A stretch of 64,000 bases of DNA from the NCBI GenBank assembly GCA_019636245.1, contig JAHBXX010000005.1, positions 1-64,000 of the forward strand, written 5' to 3'. Positions 1 to 7,205 of the stretch are shown piece by piece (positions within the stretch are counted from its first letter, which is position 1; each line of letters opens with the position of its first letter). The position numbers and the translations under genes are program-made. The notes under the pieces were generated by a model, which did no database searches, was not told where the DNA came from, and saw only the letters and a list, made by a program, of their open reading frames with translations. Source of the stretch: Planctomycetota bacterium (GTDB lineage Bacteria; Planctomycetota; UBA1135; UBA2386).

Positions 1-1
1 C

Positions 2-1228
2 GGCGCGGCCGCGGGCGCGCTGGCGCCGCTCCTGGCGGTGGCCGCGCACCTCGCCTGGCACCTCGCATTCTACGGCGAACTGCTGCCCAACACCTACTAC
101 GCCAAGGTGTCGGCGCCCTGGCCCGAGGCCGGCGTGCGCTACTTCCTGTCGTTCGCGTTCGAACACGGCGTCTGGTTGTGGCTGCCGCTGGCCGCGACCT
201 GGCTCGCGGTCGAACTGCGGCGCGCGCGCGGGGTGCCGTGGCCTTCGCTGGGCGCCATGCTGCCGGCGGTGGCCGCGGTGGCGGCGGTGCTGGCGCACCT
301 CGGCTACTACACGCTGCGCGTCGGCGGCGACCCGTTCGAGTACCGCGTGCTCAGCCAGCTGGTGCCGCTCGGCGTGCTGTCGGCGGTGGCGATGGCGGCG
401 CGGCTGCACGCGGGCGCCCTGCTGCCGATCGCCAGCGCGCTCGGCCTCGCACTCGCCTTCGGTGTCGGCTGGGTGCACCTCGCGCTGACCGAGCCCCGCC
501 AGACGCTCTGCTACGCGCCGCTCGCGGCGAAGCTGCCGGCCTGCCTGCAGCCGATCTGGCGCTGGCACGACCGGTTGCAGGCCTGGCTGCACGTGCAGGT
601 GTTGTGCGGCCGGCCCCACCTGCACACCACGTTCCTCGACGGCCAGCGGGCGCAGTTCCCCGGCCGCCAGCGCCTCGCCGTCGATCCCGAGGATCGGCCG
701 GTGATCGCACTGCGCGGCGTCGGCTACTCGGGCTGGGCGATGCCGGACTTCGCCATCGTCGACGAACTCGGCCTCAACGACTGGGTCGCCGCGCGCTCGC
801 CGGCCGCCGACCTCGGCCACCGCATCCTGCCGCCCGAGCTGCTGCAGGCGACGCTGGCCGCCGCCGATCCGGACGGCGACGGACGCCTCGCCCGCGCCGA
901 GCTGCTGGCCGCGTTCGCCGCCCTGCCCGGCGCCCGGGCCGCCGACGTCGCCAGCGTCGTCGACACCCTGCTGCTGCTGTTCGCCGACGAGCGGCCCGAT
1001 GCGCTGACGAGCGGCGAGGCGCAGCGCATCGCGCCGTTCTTCGCCGAGCTGCGGTTCATGGCCCATTCGCGCCTGGCGCCGGCCGAGTACGTGGCGGCCT
1101 TCGCGCCGAACGTGACCGTCGCGGCCGGCCGCGCGACGGTGCACCCGCGCGCGACGCCGCTGACCGGCGACCGCGTGCGGGCGATCGAGGCGGAGTGGCG
1201 CCGGCGGCTCGGCGGGGCGGGGCGCTGA
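2..1228 (+). CDS. AftB-like membrane glycosyltransferase, C-terminal part (5' end outside window)
   Basis: The reading frame is open to the left edge, so the true start lies upstream; 408 residues are visible. The motif GELLPNTYYAKV followed by several hydrophobic helices is typical of AftB-type (GT89-like) polyprenyl-phosphate-dependent arabinofuranosyltransferases and related bacterial families. The soluble C-terminal domain carries VGYSGW, then VDELGLNDWVAAR, and RFMAHSRLAPAEYVAAF, in the family order. Between GLND and RFMAH sits an extra ~75 residues containing a canonical EF-hand loop, DPDGDGRLARAE (bases 866-901), which I do not know from this family. A degenerate second loop may follow (DERPDALTSGE). 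The acceptor sugar cannot be inferred. The next gene, crcB, starts 58 bases downstream. Membrane location is clear; the exact enzyme class is inferred from motifs. Confidence 0.65.
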   Translation, partial: GAAAGALAPLLAVAAHLAWHLAFYGELLPNTYYAKVSAPWPEAGVRYFLSFAFEHGVWLWLPLAATWLAVELRRARGVPWPSLGAMLPAVAAVAAVLAHLGYYTLRVGGDPFEYRVLSQLVPLGVLSAVAMAARLHAGALLPIASALGLALAFGVGWVHLALTEPRQTLCYAPLAAKLPACLQPIWRWHDRLQAWLHVQVLCGRPHLHTTFLDGQRAQFPGRQRLAVDPEDRPVIALRGVGYSGWAMPDFAIVDELGLNDWVAARSPAADLGHRILPPELLQATLAAADPDGDGRLARAELLAAFAALPGARAADVASVVDTLLLLFADERPDALTSGEAQRIAPFFAELRFMAHSRLAPAEYVAAFAPNVTVAAGRATVHPRATPLTGDRVRAIEAEWRRRLGGAGR

Positions 1229-1286
1229 GGGACACGCGGCGCCTCTGGGGTCGCGGCTCGCCGCTGTCGCCGCCGGGCGCTACACC

Positions 1287-1676
1287 GTGGCGATGCCAAC
1301 CCTGCTGTGGGTCTGTCTCGGCGGCGCCGTCGGCTCCGGCGCGCGCCACCTGCTCTGCAACTGGCTCGCGCGCACGCCGCCGCAGGCGTTCCCGGTCGGC
1401 ACGCTGTTGGTGAACTGCACCGGCTCGTTCCTGCTCGCGTTCCTGATGGCGGTGTCGATGGGCACCGCCGCGGTGCCGCCGCCGCTGCGCGTGGCGCTCG
1501 GCGCCGGCGTGCTCGGCGGCTTCACCACCTACTCGACGTTCAGCTACGAGACGTTCGTGAGCCTGCAGGACGGCGACTACGGCACCGCGGTCGGCAACAT
1601 CGCCGCCACCGTCGCCGGCTGCCTTGCCGCGACCGCGCTCGGCTGGTTCGCCGGCCGCTGGCTCGCCACCAGCTGA
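1287..1676 (+). CDS. crcB: Fluoride ion channel CrcB/FluC
   Basis: A 129-residue protein with four hydrophobic helices, the normal length for Fluc channels, which export fluoride as dual-topology dimers in the inner membrane. Diagnostic motifs are GGAVGSGARH near the N-terminus, FPVGTLLVNCTGSFLLAF, and GGFTTYSTFSYE, which holds the central sodium site and the pore Phe/Thr track. The start is GTG 1287 or ATG 1293; no Shine-Dalgarno sequence is visible and a TACACC hexamer lies just upstream. I looked for a fluoride (crcB) riboswitch in the 58-base leader and did not see its conserved core. The 3' end overlaps the convergent histidine kinase gene by 100 bases. Confidence 0.93.
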   Translation: MAMPTLLWVCLGGAVGSGARHLLCNWLARTPPQAFPVGTLLVNCTGSFLLAFLMAVSMGTAAVPPPLRVALGAGVLGGFTTYSTFSYETFVSLQDGDYGTAVGNIAATVAGCLAATALGWFAGRWLATS

Positions 1677-3037
1677 ACGCCCCCCGGATCGCCGACCGGC
1701 AGCGCCAGGCGCGGCTGGTCGCAGCCGGGCAGCAGCACCACGAAGCCGGCGCCGCCGAGCGGCGAGTCCTCGCACCAGATCAGTCCGCCGAAGCGCGCGA
1801 CGACCGCCTGGCCGGTCGCCAGCCCGAGCCCGGTGCCGGACGGCTTGTCGGTCATGTGGTCGCGCAGCTGGTGGAACTTCTCGAACACCGCGCGACGATC
1901 CTCTGGCGGCACGCCGGGGCCCGAGTCGTCGATGCGCAGCTCCCAGCCCTCGTCGCGGGCGCCGACCGAGACGCGCACGGTGCCGCCGGTCGGCGTGAAC
2001 TTCAGCGCGTTGTCGAGCAGGTTGCGCACCACCTGGCGCAGGCGATCCGGATCGGCCAGCAGGCGCGGCGCGCTGCTGTGCTCGACGAACTCGAGGTCGA
2101 TCTGGCGCGCCGCCGCCGCGGCCGCGGCGGCGCGCACGACCTCGCGCACCGCCAGCGCGCCGTCGAGCACCTCGCTGCGGAACACCGCCTCGCCGCTCTC
2201 GAGCTGCAGGTAGTCGAACATCGCGTCGACGAGCCGGCTCAGCTGCAGTCCTTCCTCGTGGATCACGCGCACGAACTCCGGCCACTCGGCGCTCTCGCCG
2301 GGCAACAGGGTGCGCAGGATCTCGGCGTAGGCGCAGATGTTGGTCAGCGGCGTGCGCAGCTCGTGCGACACGCTGGACAGGAACCGGTCCTTGAGCCGTT
2401 GCAGCTCGACGTTGCGCGTGCCGTCGACGAACAGGAACAGGACGCCGTAGTCGCGGCCGGTGAGCCAGGACGTCGCCTGCACGGCGGTGAGGTCGTAGAC
2501 CCGTTCGCGGCACGTGATGCCGGCGTGCCGCACCGGTTGGCGCTCGCCGGCCGGCGCATCGACCGCGGCGCGGGCGCTGCGCCAGGCCTCGTGGGCGATC
2601 GAGGCCAGTTCGGCGGGCAGCACGCTCCACAGCAGTTCGCCGTCCGGCGCCTGCGTGGGTCGCCGCAGCACGCGGCGGGCGGCGGCGTTGGCGAAGGTCA
2701 CGTGGCCGCTGCCGTCGACGAGCAGCACGCCTTCGCCGAGCGCCTCGAGCAGCGACGTCGTCCGGTCGGGGTCGACCTCCAGGCCCGGCGCCGGGCGCGG
2801 CGGCGCGGCGGGCGTGACCCGCGACGGCAGCCAGCGCTCGAGCGCCGCCTGCCCGGCGGCCGTCAGCAGCACGGCGACCGCGACGGCCCCCGCCGTGGTC
2901 CAGCTGCCGCCGCCGGCGAGCAGGACCGTAGACAACAGCAACGCCAGGCCGGCCGTGCGCGTGCACGCGGCCCTGCCGGCGGCGGCCCACCCGAGGGTCG
3001 GCCCCCGCCTGTTCTGCGACACCTGGGCTGTGCGCAT
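1577..3037 (-). CDS. Membrane-bound PAS-domain sensor histidine kinase
   Basis: 486 residues. Two N-terminal hydrophobic helices (about residues 22-62) are followed by a PAS domain (LLEALGEGVLLVDGSGHVTF), a HisKA dimerisation domain with the phosphoacceptor in SSVSHELRTPL, and a HATPase_c domain with N box RNLLDNALKFTPTGG, DDSGPGVPPE, and GTGLGLA. It should autophosphorylate on His and pass phosphate to a response regulator, but no regulator is adjacent, so it is an orphan here. The sensed signal is unknown. ATG 3037 was chosen because the membrane helices begin soon after it. The last ~35 residues, beyond the ATPase fold, are read antisense to the end of crcB and are probably a non-conserved tail. 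Confidence 0.88.
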   Translation of the reverse strand: MRTAQVSQNRRGPTLGWAAAGRAACTRTAGLALLLSTVLLAGGGSWTTAGAVAVAVLLTAAGQAALERWLPSRVTPAAPPRPAPGLEVDPDRTTSLLEALGEGVLLVDGSGHVTFANAAARRVLRRPTQAPDGELLWSVLPAELASIAHEAWRSARAAVDAPAGERQPVRHAGITCRERVYDLTAVQATSWLTGRDYGVLFLFVDGTRNVELQRLKDRFLSSVSHELRTPLTNICAYAEILRTLLPGESAEWPEFVRVIHEEGLQLSRLVDAMFDYLQLESGEAVFRSEVLDGALAVREVVRAAAAAAAARQIDLEFVEHSSAPRLLADPDRLRQVVRNLLDNALKFTPTGGTVRVSVGARDEGWELRIDDSGPGVPPEDRRAVFEKFHQLRDHMTDKPSGTGLGLATGQAVVARFGGLIWCEDSPLGGAGFVVLLPGCDQPRLALPVGDPGGVQLVASQRPANQPSAVAARQPATVAAMLPTAVP

Positions 3038-3142
3038 GGCGGACCCCACCGCTATCGAACGCCACCCCCACGGCGCTTGATGCAGTTCGTGCTGTAGCCA
3101 TCGCCGGTCGCGAGCCGATGACCGGGGTTCGTGAGGATCCAC

Positions 3143-4405
3143 ATGGCCCTGGTCGAACTCTGCCTCCTGTCGCTGTTGTCGCCGCAGGAGCCCGCACCCA
3201 CCACCGCTCCGACGCCGCCGGCCATGGCGACGGCGACGCCGGCCGACGGCGACGACGAACGCACCCGCCTGCTGGCGGCCGAACGCGCCGGCGCCGCCGC
3301 CGGGGTCGAGGAACTCGCCGCCCTGACCCAGGCCAGCGAACCCGCCGTGGCGGCGCGCGCCACCTGGCTGCTCGGCCGGCTCGAGGGTCCCGCCGCCGGC
3401 GAACGGTTGCGCGAGGCCGCGACCACGAGCCCGCACGCCGAGGCGCGGCGGCAGGCGCTGCACGCGCTGCTGCAGAAACCGCAGGTGACCGCGTTCGCCA
3501 CCGGCGTCACCGCGCTGGGCGACGACGACCTCGAGGTTCGCACGCTCGCCGCGCAGCTGCTCGGCAAGCTGCGACGGCCCGCCGCCGTGACCCCGCTGAT
3601 GGCGCTCGTCGAGCACGGCCCGCGCACCACCGACCGGGCCGCGACCGACCTGCAGGCGGCCCTGTGCGCGCTGCACGACCTCGGCGCCAAGGAACACCTG
3701 CTGCGGCTCGCCACGGCGCTGCACGACCGACCGGCGAAGGACGTGGGCCAGGCGCTGGCATGGTGCTTCCAGCAGCTGTCGCCGCAGCTCGACGCGACGG
3801 CGCAGACCACGCTGCTGGTGGCCGTGCTCGACCACCGCGAGAGCCTGCTGCGCCGCTACGCCATCGGCCGGCTCGGCGAACTGGCGGTACCGACGACGGC
3901 CTCGGCGCTCGAACGGCGGCTCGCCAACGAAACCGCCGAGCTGCGGCCGCTGGTCGAGGTGGCGCTGGCGCAGGTGCGCGGCCTCGACACGCCGCCGCCC
4001 ACCGACGAACTCGAACGCGCGCTCGCGAACGCCAGGGGTCTCGCTGCCGCGGCCCGGGCGCGCTGGGAGCGGATGCCGCCGCAGGATCGCCTCGTCGCCG
4101 GCGCCGTCGCCGGCGCGGTGCTGCTGCTGCTGGTCGTGATCGCGCGCCAGCTGCGGCGCCGCGCCCACGCCGCCGCCGCCGCCGCGACCGCGGCGCTGGT
4201 GGCCCCCAGCGAGGAACACCTAGAGGAACTCGCTGCCGAAGCCGAGGCGATGGCCGCGGCCGCCGAGGCCGAGTACTACGAGGACCAGGACGGCGGCGAT
4301 GTGGCCGAGGACGGCGAGCCCGCCGAGGCCGTCGAGACCGACGGCTGGGGCGAGCCGATCGACGCGGCGACGGCGGCGGAGGAAGCGGACCTTGGCCGTC
4401 GCTGA
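3143..4405 (+). CDS. Exported HEAT-repeat protein with C-terminal membrane anchor
   Basis: 420 residues. The start is ATG 3143, preceded at a good distance by GAGG (3133-3136). The N-terminus is a short signal-like stretch, then helical HEAT/PBS-lyase-type repeats (for example ARATWLLGRLEG, VRTLAAQLLGKLRRP, RRYAIGRLGEL) up to about residue 290. A single membrane helix follows (LVAGAVAGAVLLLLVVIARQ), and the tail is Ala/Glu-rich and acidic. HEAT arrays are protein-binding scaffolds; the partner is not known. The gene ends 14 bases inside the next HEAT-type gene, so the two are translationally coupled and may form a membrane-bound pair. No enzymatic motif is visible. Confidence 0.8.
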   Translation: MALVELCLLSLLSPQEPAPTTAPTPPAMATATPADGDDERTRLLAAERAGAAAGVEELAALTQASEPAVAARATWLLGRLEGPAAGERLREAATTSPHAEARRQALHALLQKPQVTAFATGVTALGDDDLEVRTLAAQLLGKLRRPAAVTPLMALVEHGPRTTDRAATDLQAALCALHDLGAKEHLLRLATALHDRPAKDVGQALAWCFQQLSPQLDATAQTTLLVAVLDHRESLLRRYAIGRLGELAVPTTASALERRLANETAELRPLVEVALAQVRGLDTPPPTDELERALANARGLAAAARARWERMPPQDRLVAGAVAGAVLLLLVVIARQLRRRAHAAAAAATAALVAPSEEHLEELAAEAEAMAAAAEAEYYEDQDGGDVAEDGEPAEAVETDGWGEPIDAATAAEEADLGRR

Positions 4406-5573
4406 GCGACGCCCGGCCCGCCGTCACCGCGCCCTCCTGCCGCTGCTGGCGCTCGGCCCGACCGCGCTCGCCGGCGCGCAGGCGCCGCCCGTTCCGACCG
4501 TGCGCGTCGCGTTCGCGAGCGCGGCCCATCGCGCCGCGGTGCCCGCCTTCGCCTGGCTCTGCGACCATGTCGTCCAGCAGCCCGGTTGGCCGGCCGGACG
4601 CGATCGGACGCGGCCGTTCGCGGCCACGTTCGACCCGCAGGGTGTCACGCTGCTCGGCGACGGCGTCGACCTGCCGCGCGGCGTCGTCGCCGCGGGCACC
4701 TGCTCGCTCCCCGGCCTCGAACTGCTCTGGGCGTGCGCCGCCGATGGCACCGAGGATTGGTTCGTGCCACGCGACGCCCGCCTGCCCGAGGCGTGGCACG
4801 CGCTGCTGCACGGGCTGCAGCTCGACGTGGTCGACGAACCGCGCTCGCTCGACGCCACGGTCGTGATCGGACACCTCGCCGGCGGTCTGTGCGAGGGCGA
4901 TCCGCGGGCCGAACGGCTGCGGCTGGGCGCCGCCGCCTGCGGCGAGGTGACCTGGACCGCCTGGGCGACACCCACGCACTGGCGGGTGCGCGGCCGCAGC
5001 GGCGGCGGCCTCCTGCTGCCGGCGGCCCTGCTGTGGCTCGCGCGCGAGGGCGCCAGCGCCGACCCGGCGCCGCTGCCGCTGCGCGCCTTCGCGGCCCGCG
5101 ACGGCGACCGCGCCGAGGCCGCGCGGCAGAGCGTGCGCGTCCCCGGATCGGCGACCGAGCAGACGCTGGTAGCCCTGCTGCACGCCGACGACCAGGTCGC
5201 GTTCGCCGCCGTCGACGCGCTGCGCCGGCTCGGCGCCGCGCACGCGCTGCCGCAGATCGTCGCCGTCGCGCGCCCGGACGTGCCGTGGACGGAACTCGCC
5301 GCCGCCGAGGCGCTGCAGGCGCTGTGGCCGGCTGCCGATCCGGCGACGCGTCAGGCGACCCGCGCCGCGGTCTGGCGCTGCGGCAGCGCCGCCGTGCGCG
5401 CCGTCGACCTCGAGGCGCTCGACGGCGCCGCGGTGTCGCCACGACCGGCCGAACGCGCTGCCGAGGCCGCCTCGCTGCGGCTGCGGATCCTGGTCTGGCT
5501 GGCGCTGCTGGCGGTCGGTCTCTACGGGCTCTGGTCGCGCGCCCGCCTGCGGCTGCGTCCCGCCGCCGGCTGA
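4392..5573 (+). CDS. Exported protein with HEAT-like repeats and C-terminal helix
   Basis: 393 residues from a TTG start at 4392, supported by GGAGG at 4378-4382 (9-base spacer) and by a signal peptide that begins directly after it (LLPLLALGPTALAGAQA). The middle (residues ~30-250) has no recognisable fold. Residues ~265-330 look like one or two HEAT repeats (ALLHADDQVAFAAVDALRRL), and the C-terminus is a membrane helix (ILVWLALLAVGLYGLW) with a basic tail. It overlaps the preceding HEAT gene by 14 bases, so the two products are probably co-translated and co-located. Function unknown. Its 3' end overlaps the convergent small gene by 52 bases. Confidence 0.75.
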   Translation: MAVAERRPARRHRALLPLLALGPTALAGAQAPPVPTVRVAFASAAHRAAVPAFAWLCDHVVQQPGWPAGRDRTRPFAATFDPQGVTLLGDGVDLPRGVVAAGTCSLPGLELLWACAADGTEDWFVPRDARLPEAWHALLHGLQLDVVDEPRSLDATVVIGHLAGGLCEGDPRAERLRLGAAACGEVTWTAWATPTHWRVRGRSGGGLLLPAALLWLAREGASADPAPLPLRAFAARDGDRAEAARQSVRVPGSATEQTLVALLHADDQVAFAAVDALRRLGAAHALPQIVAVARPDVPWTELAAAEALQALWPAADPATRQATRAAVWRCGSAAVRAVDLEALDGAAVSPRPAERAAEAASLRLRILVWLALLAVGLYGLWSRARLRLRPAAG

Positions 5574-5923
5574 GGCTCGGCCGCCGGCCGCCGGCGCGGC
5601 CACTGCTGCGCGGTCTCGTAGATCTCGCCGTCGTCGCCCTGCACGATCGCCGCCAACCGGTTGGCGAGACCGAGCATCTTGGTGACGGTCGAGCGGTCGG
5701 GATCGGTGGTGAAGACGTTGCCCTCGAACCAGTCGAACCAGGCCGAGGCGCGGTAGCGGACCGCGAACGGGCCGTGGGCCGGGTCGCGCGTCAGTTCCTC
5801 GTCGGCGGCCGCCAGCGCCAGCCACTCGTGCTCGTCGATGTGCTGGCCCAAGTTGTCCGCCCAGTCCATCGCGCGCGTGATGTGCAGGTCGTAGCCCACC
5901 GGACGGCCCCAGGTGTCCCGCAC
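5522..5923 (-). CDS. Conserved hypothetical protein (YDLHITRA family)
   Basis: 133 residues with a recognisable conserved core: GYDLHITRAMDWAD near the N-terminus, EWLALAAADEELTRDPAHGP, a W-rich FDWFEGNVFTTDPD segment, and TVTKMLGLANRL. Small cytoplasmic proteins with this core are widespread in bacteria and have no assigned function. The GTG at 5923 abuts the upstream stop codon. A GTG at 5899, giving M-GYDLHI, is equally likely because family members usually begin there. The last ~20 residues are Arg/Pro-rich, overlap the end of the convergent HEAT gene, and may not be functional. Probably co-transcribed with the 96-residue gene upstream. Confidence 0.65.
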   Translation of the reverse strand: MRDTWGRPVGYDLHITRAMDWADNLGQHIDEHEWLALAAADEELTRDPAHGPFAVRYRASAWFDWFEGNVFTTDPDRSTVTKMLGLANRLAAIVQGDDGEIYETAQQWPRRRPAAEPQPAAGRSRRRARDQSP

Positions 5924-6214
5924 TCAGCCCTTGCGCGGCCGCCGGTGGCGCGACCGCTCCAGCGACTTGTAGTTCGGCCGGCAGACGAACACGGCGTCGC
6001 GCTGGGCCGCCGGTCGCGCCGATTCGTCGGCGCGCAGGATCGCCCACAGGCGCTTCGCCGCCTCGACGCAGGCGCCGCGCGCGTCGTGCTCGCTGTGCAC
6101 GCTGCGCACGAACTGCACCCTGCCGCCATTGTCCGTGCAGCGGGAGTGCACGACGTGCCAGTGGTCCGACGTGATGGCCTTGGTGCCCTTCGTGGTCTCG
6201 ACTGCCTGGATCAT
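5924..6214 (-). CDS. Small hypothetical protein
   Basis: 96 residues from ATG 6214; I do not recognise a family. It is hydrophilic and has no signal peptide or membrane helix. It contains one WHVVHSRCTDNGG segment, and a basic tail (SLERSRHRRPRKG). It lies directly upstream of the YDLHITRA-type gene with no spacing, so the two likely share a transcript. The codon pattern is that of a real gene (GC-rich third positions), but the product is short and its function is open. Confidence 0.55.
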   Translation of the reverse strand: MIQAVETTKGTKAITSDHWHVVHSRCTDNGGRVQFVRSVHSEHDARGACVEAAKRLWAILRADESARPAAQRDAVFVCRPNYKSLERSRHRRPRKG

Positions 6215-6231
6215 GGATCTGCTCGGGAAAC

Positions 6232-6286
6232 GCCGACCTCAGGTCGGCCGGTTCGGGATCCGGCCGGCGAGACGTTCGCCGGCCGG
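6232..6286 (-). terminator. Two hairpins downstream of the RRM gene
   Basis: Just past the RRM stop codon there is a perfect 11-bp stem (6260-6270 with 6276-6286, 5-base loop), then an 8-bp stem (6232-6239 with 6241-6248). Reading leftward, the second stem is followed by GTTTCCC. This would serve as an intrinsic terminator for the RRM gene before the next gene begins at 6214. The T-run is weak. Confidence 0.45.
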
Positions 6287-6296
6287 CTGCACCGCA

Positions 6297-6629
6297 CTAC
6301 CAGCGGTCGCGGCGACCGCCGCCACCACCACCGCCGCCGCGATGGCCGCCGCCACCGCCGCCGCCGCCCGAGCGCGGCGCGCGCTCCTCGGCTTCGTTGA
6401 CGCGCAGCGAACGGCCGTCCAGCATCTTGCCGTTCATCGCCTGGATCGCGCCCTGCGCGTCGCCGTCGTTCGCCATCTCGACGAACGCGAAGCCGCGCGA
6501 ACGACCGGTGTCCCGGTCCATCATGACACTGACGCTGGACACCTTGCGGTTGTCCTGCGCGAACGCCTCCGACAGCGTCGCTTCCGTGGTGTCGAACGAG
6601 AGATTGCCTACGTACAGTCGCTTGCCCAT
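6297..6629 (-). CDS. RRM RNA-binding protein with glycine-rich tail
   Basis: 110 residues. One RNA-recognition motif fills residues 1-80, with RNP2 as LYVGNL and RNP1 as RGFAFVEM, the aromatic positions that stack on RNA bases. A tail of glycine runs broken by Arg and His follows (residues ~85-110). This layout matches the cyanobacterial and planctomycete glycine-rich RRM proteins, many of which are cold-induced RNA chaperones; the role here is inferred from that. The ATG at 6629 has a purine-rich GGGGGAG about 8 bases upstream. It appears monocistronic, with an unusually long empty region upstream (6630-7014) that could hold a leader or promoter. Confidence 0.92.
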   Translation of the reverse strand: MGKRLYVGNLSFDTTEATLSEAFAQDNRKVSSVSVMMDRDTGRSRGFAFVEMANDGDAQGAIQAMNGKMLDGRSLRVNEAEERAPRSGGGGGGGGHRGGGGGGGGRRDRW

Positions 6630-7014
6630 CGAGTTGCTCCCCCAGCCGAGGACCGTCTACGTCACGAGCTGCATGCGCGGCCGAGTTGCCGCAGCATGCT
6701 CATCGCACCGGTCCTGGAGCCCTCGACGAGAGGGCGGCGGGCATTCGGGCAAACGCGCAGGGCGCAAAGGCGCCGGTCTGGAGATCAAGGCCCGGGGACG
6801 CGTTGGCGGCCCCGAGCGGTGCGCAGTGTAGTCGTTCCTGGCGGAGGGCACAAGTCGCGGCTGCAGATCGCGCCGATCGGAGGCCAGGTCGGACCGCGCA
6901 GCCGCCGCTGGCCGCCCCCCGACCGCGGCGTGGGACTGGCCGGAGCCTGCGCCGCCAAGCGGAAACGCCCGGCACGCGCGCGGCGCCGCGCGCCTTCGCC
7001 TCCAGGGCCACTCA
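6630..7014. other. Gene-poor stretch, no supported feature
   Basis: 385 bases between the RRM gene and a molybdoenzyme remnant. All reading frames here are Arg/Cys-rich and unlike any protein I know. No tRNA T-loop, CRISPR repeat or long inverted repeat was seen. It may contain the promoter and leader of the leftward RRM gene, or decayed sequence. Confidence 0.5.
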
Positions 7015-7185
7015 TCAGGACCGGCGTTCGGGCAGCGCCAACACATCGATCCGGCGCAACAGGCGCAAGGATCGGGAACGCTTGCGGTCCGTGGGCACCA
7101 GCAGGCGAAGCGGCCCCTCTGTCGCATCGAGGCCGGCCCCGTCCTTTGCCCACAGGGTGACCGGAACGGTTCGCATTCCGCGCAT
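7015..7185 (-). pseudogene. C-terminal remnant of a sulfite-oxidase-type molybdopterin protein
   Basis: A 56-residue reading frame from ATG 7185 reads like the very end of an oxidoreductase molybdopterin-binding domain: VTLWAKDGAGLDATEGPLRL, then LVPTDRKRSRSLRLLRRIDV. Family members end with a similar 'G-x-P-L-x-x-x-x-GP-x-RLVVP-x-D-x-x-x-x-R-x-V-x-x-L-x-x-I-x-V' pattern. The cofactor-binding Cys and the rest of the domain are absent; immediately upstream is the unrelated end of the RCC1 gene. It is therefore most likely the stump of a deleted gene. It could instead be a chance small ORF. Confidence 0.45.
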
Positions 7186-7205
7186 GATGGCGCGGCGAGC
7201 GCTCC

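Noticed and set aside
1229..1286. Possible fluoride riboswitch before crcB
   Set aside because: The conserved core of the crcB motif is not present in this 58-base leader.
6297..6375. Short tandem CCG/CCA-like repeats resembling a microsatellite
   Set aside because: They are the glycine codons of the RRM protein tail.
6630..7014. Possible tRNA or small RNA gene in the gap
   Set aside because: No T-loop GTTCGA motif, acceptor pairing or long stem could be found.
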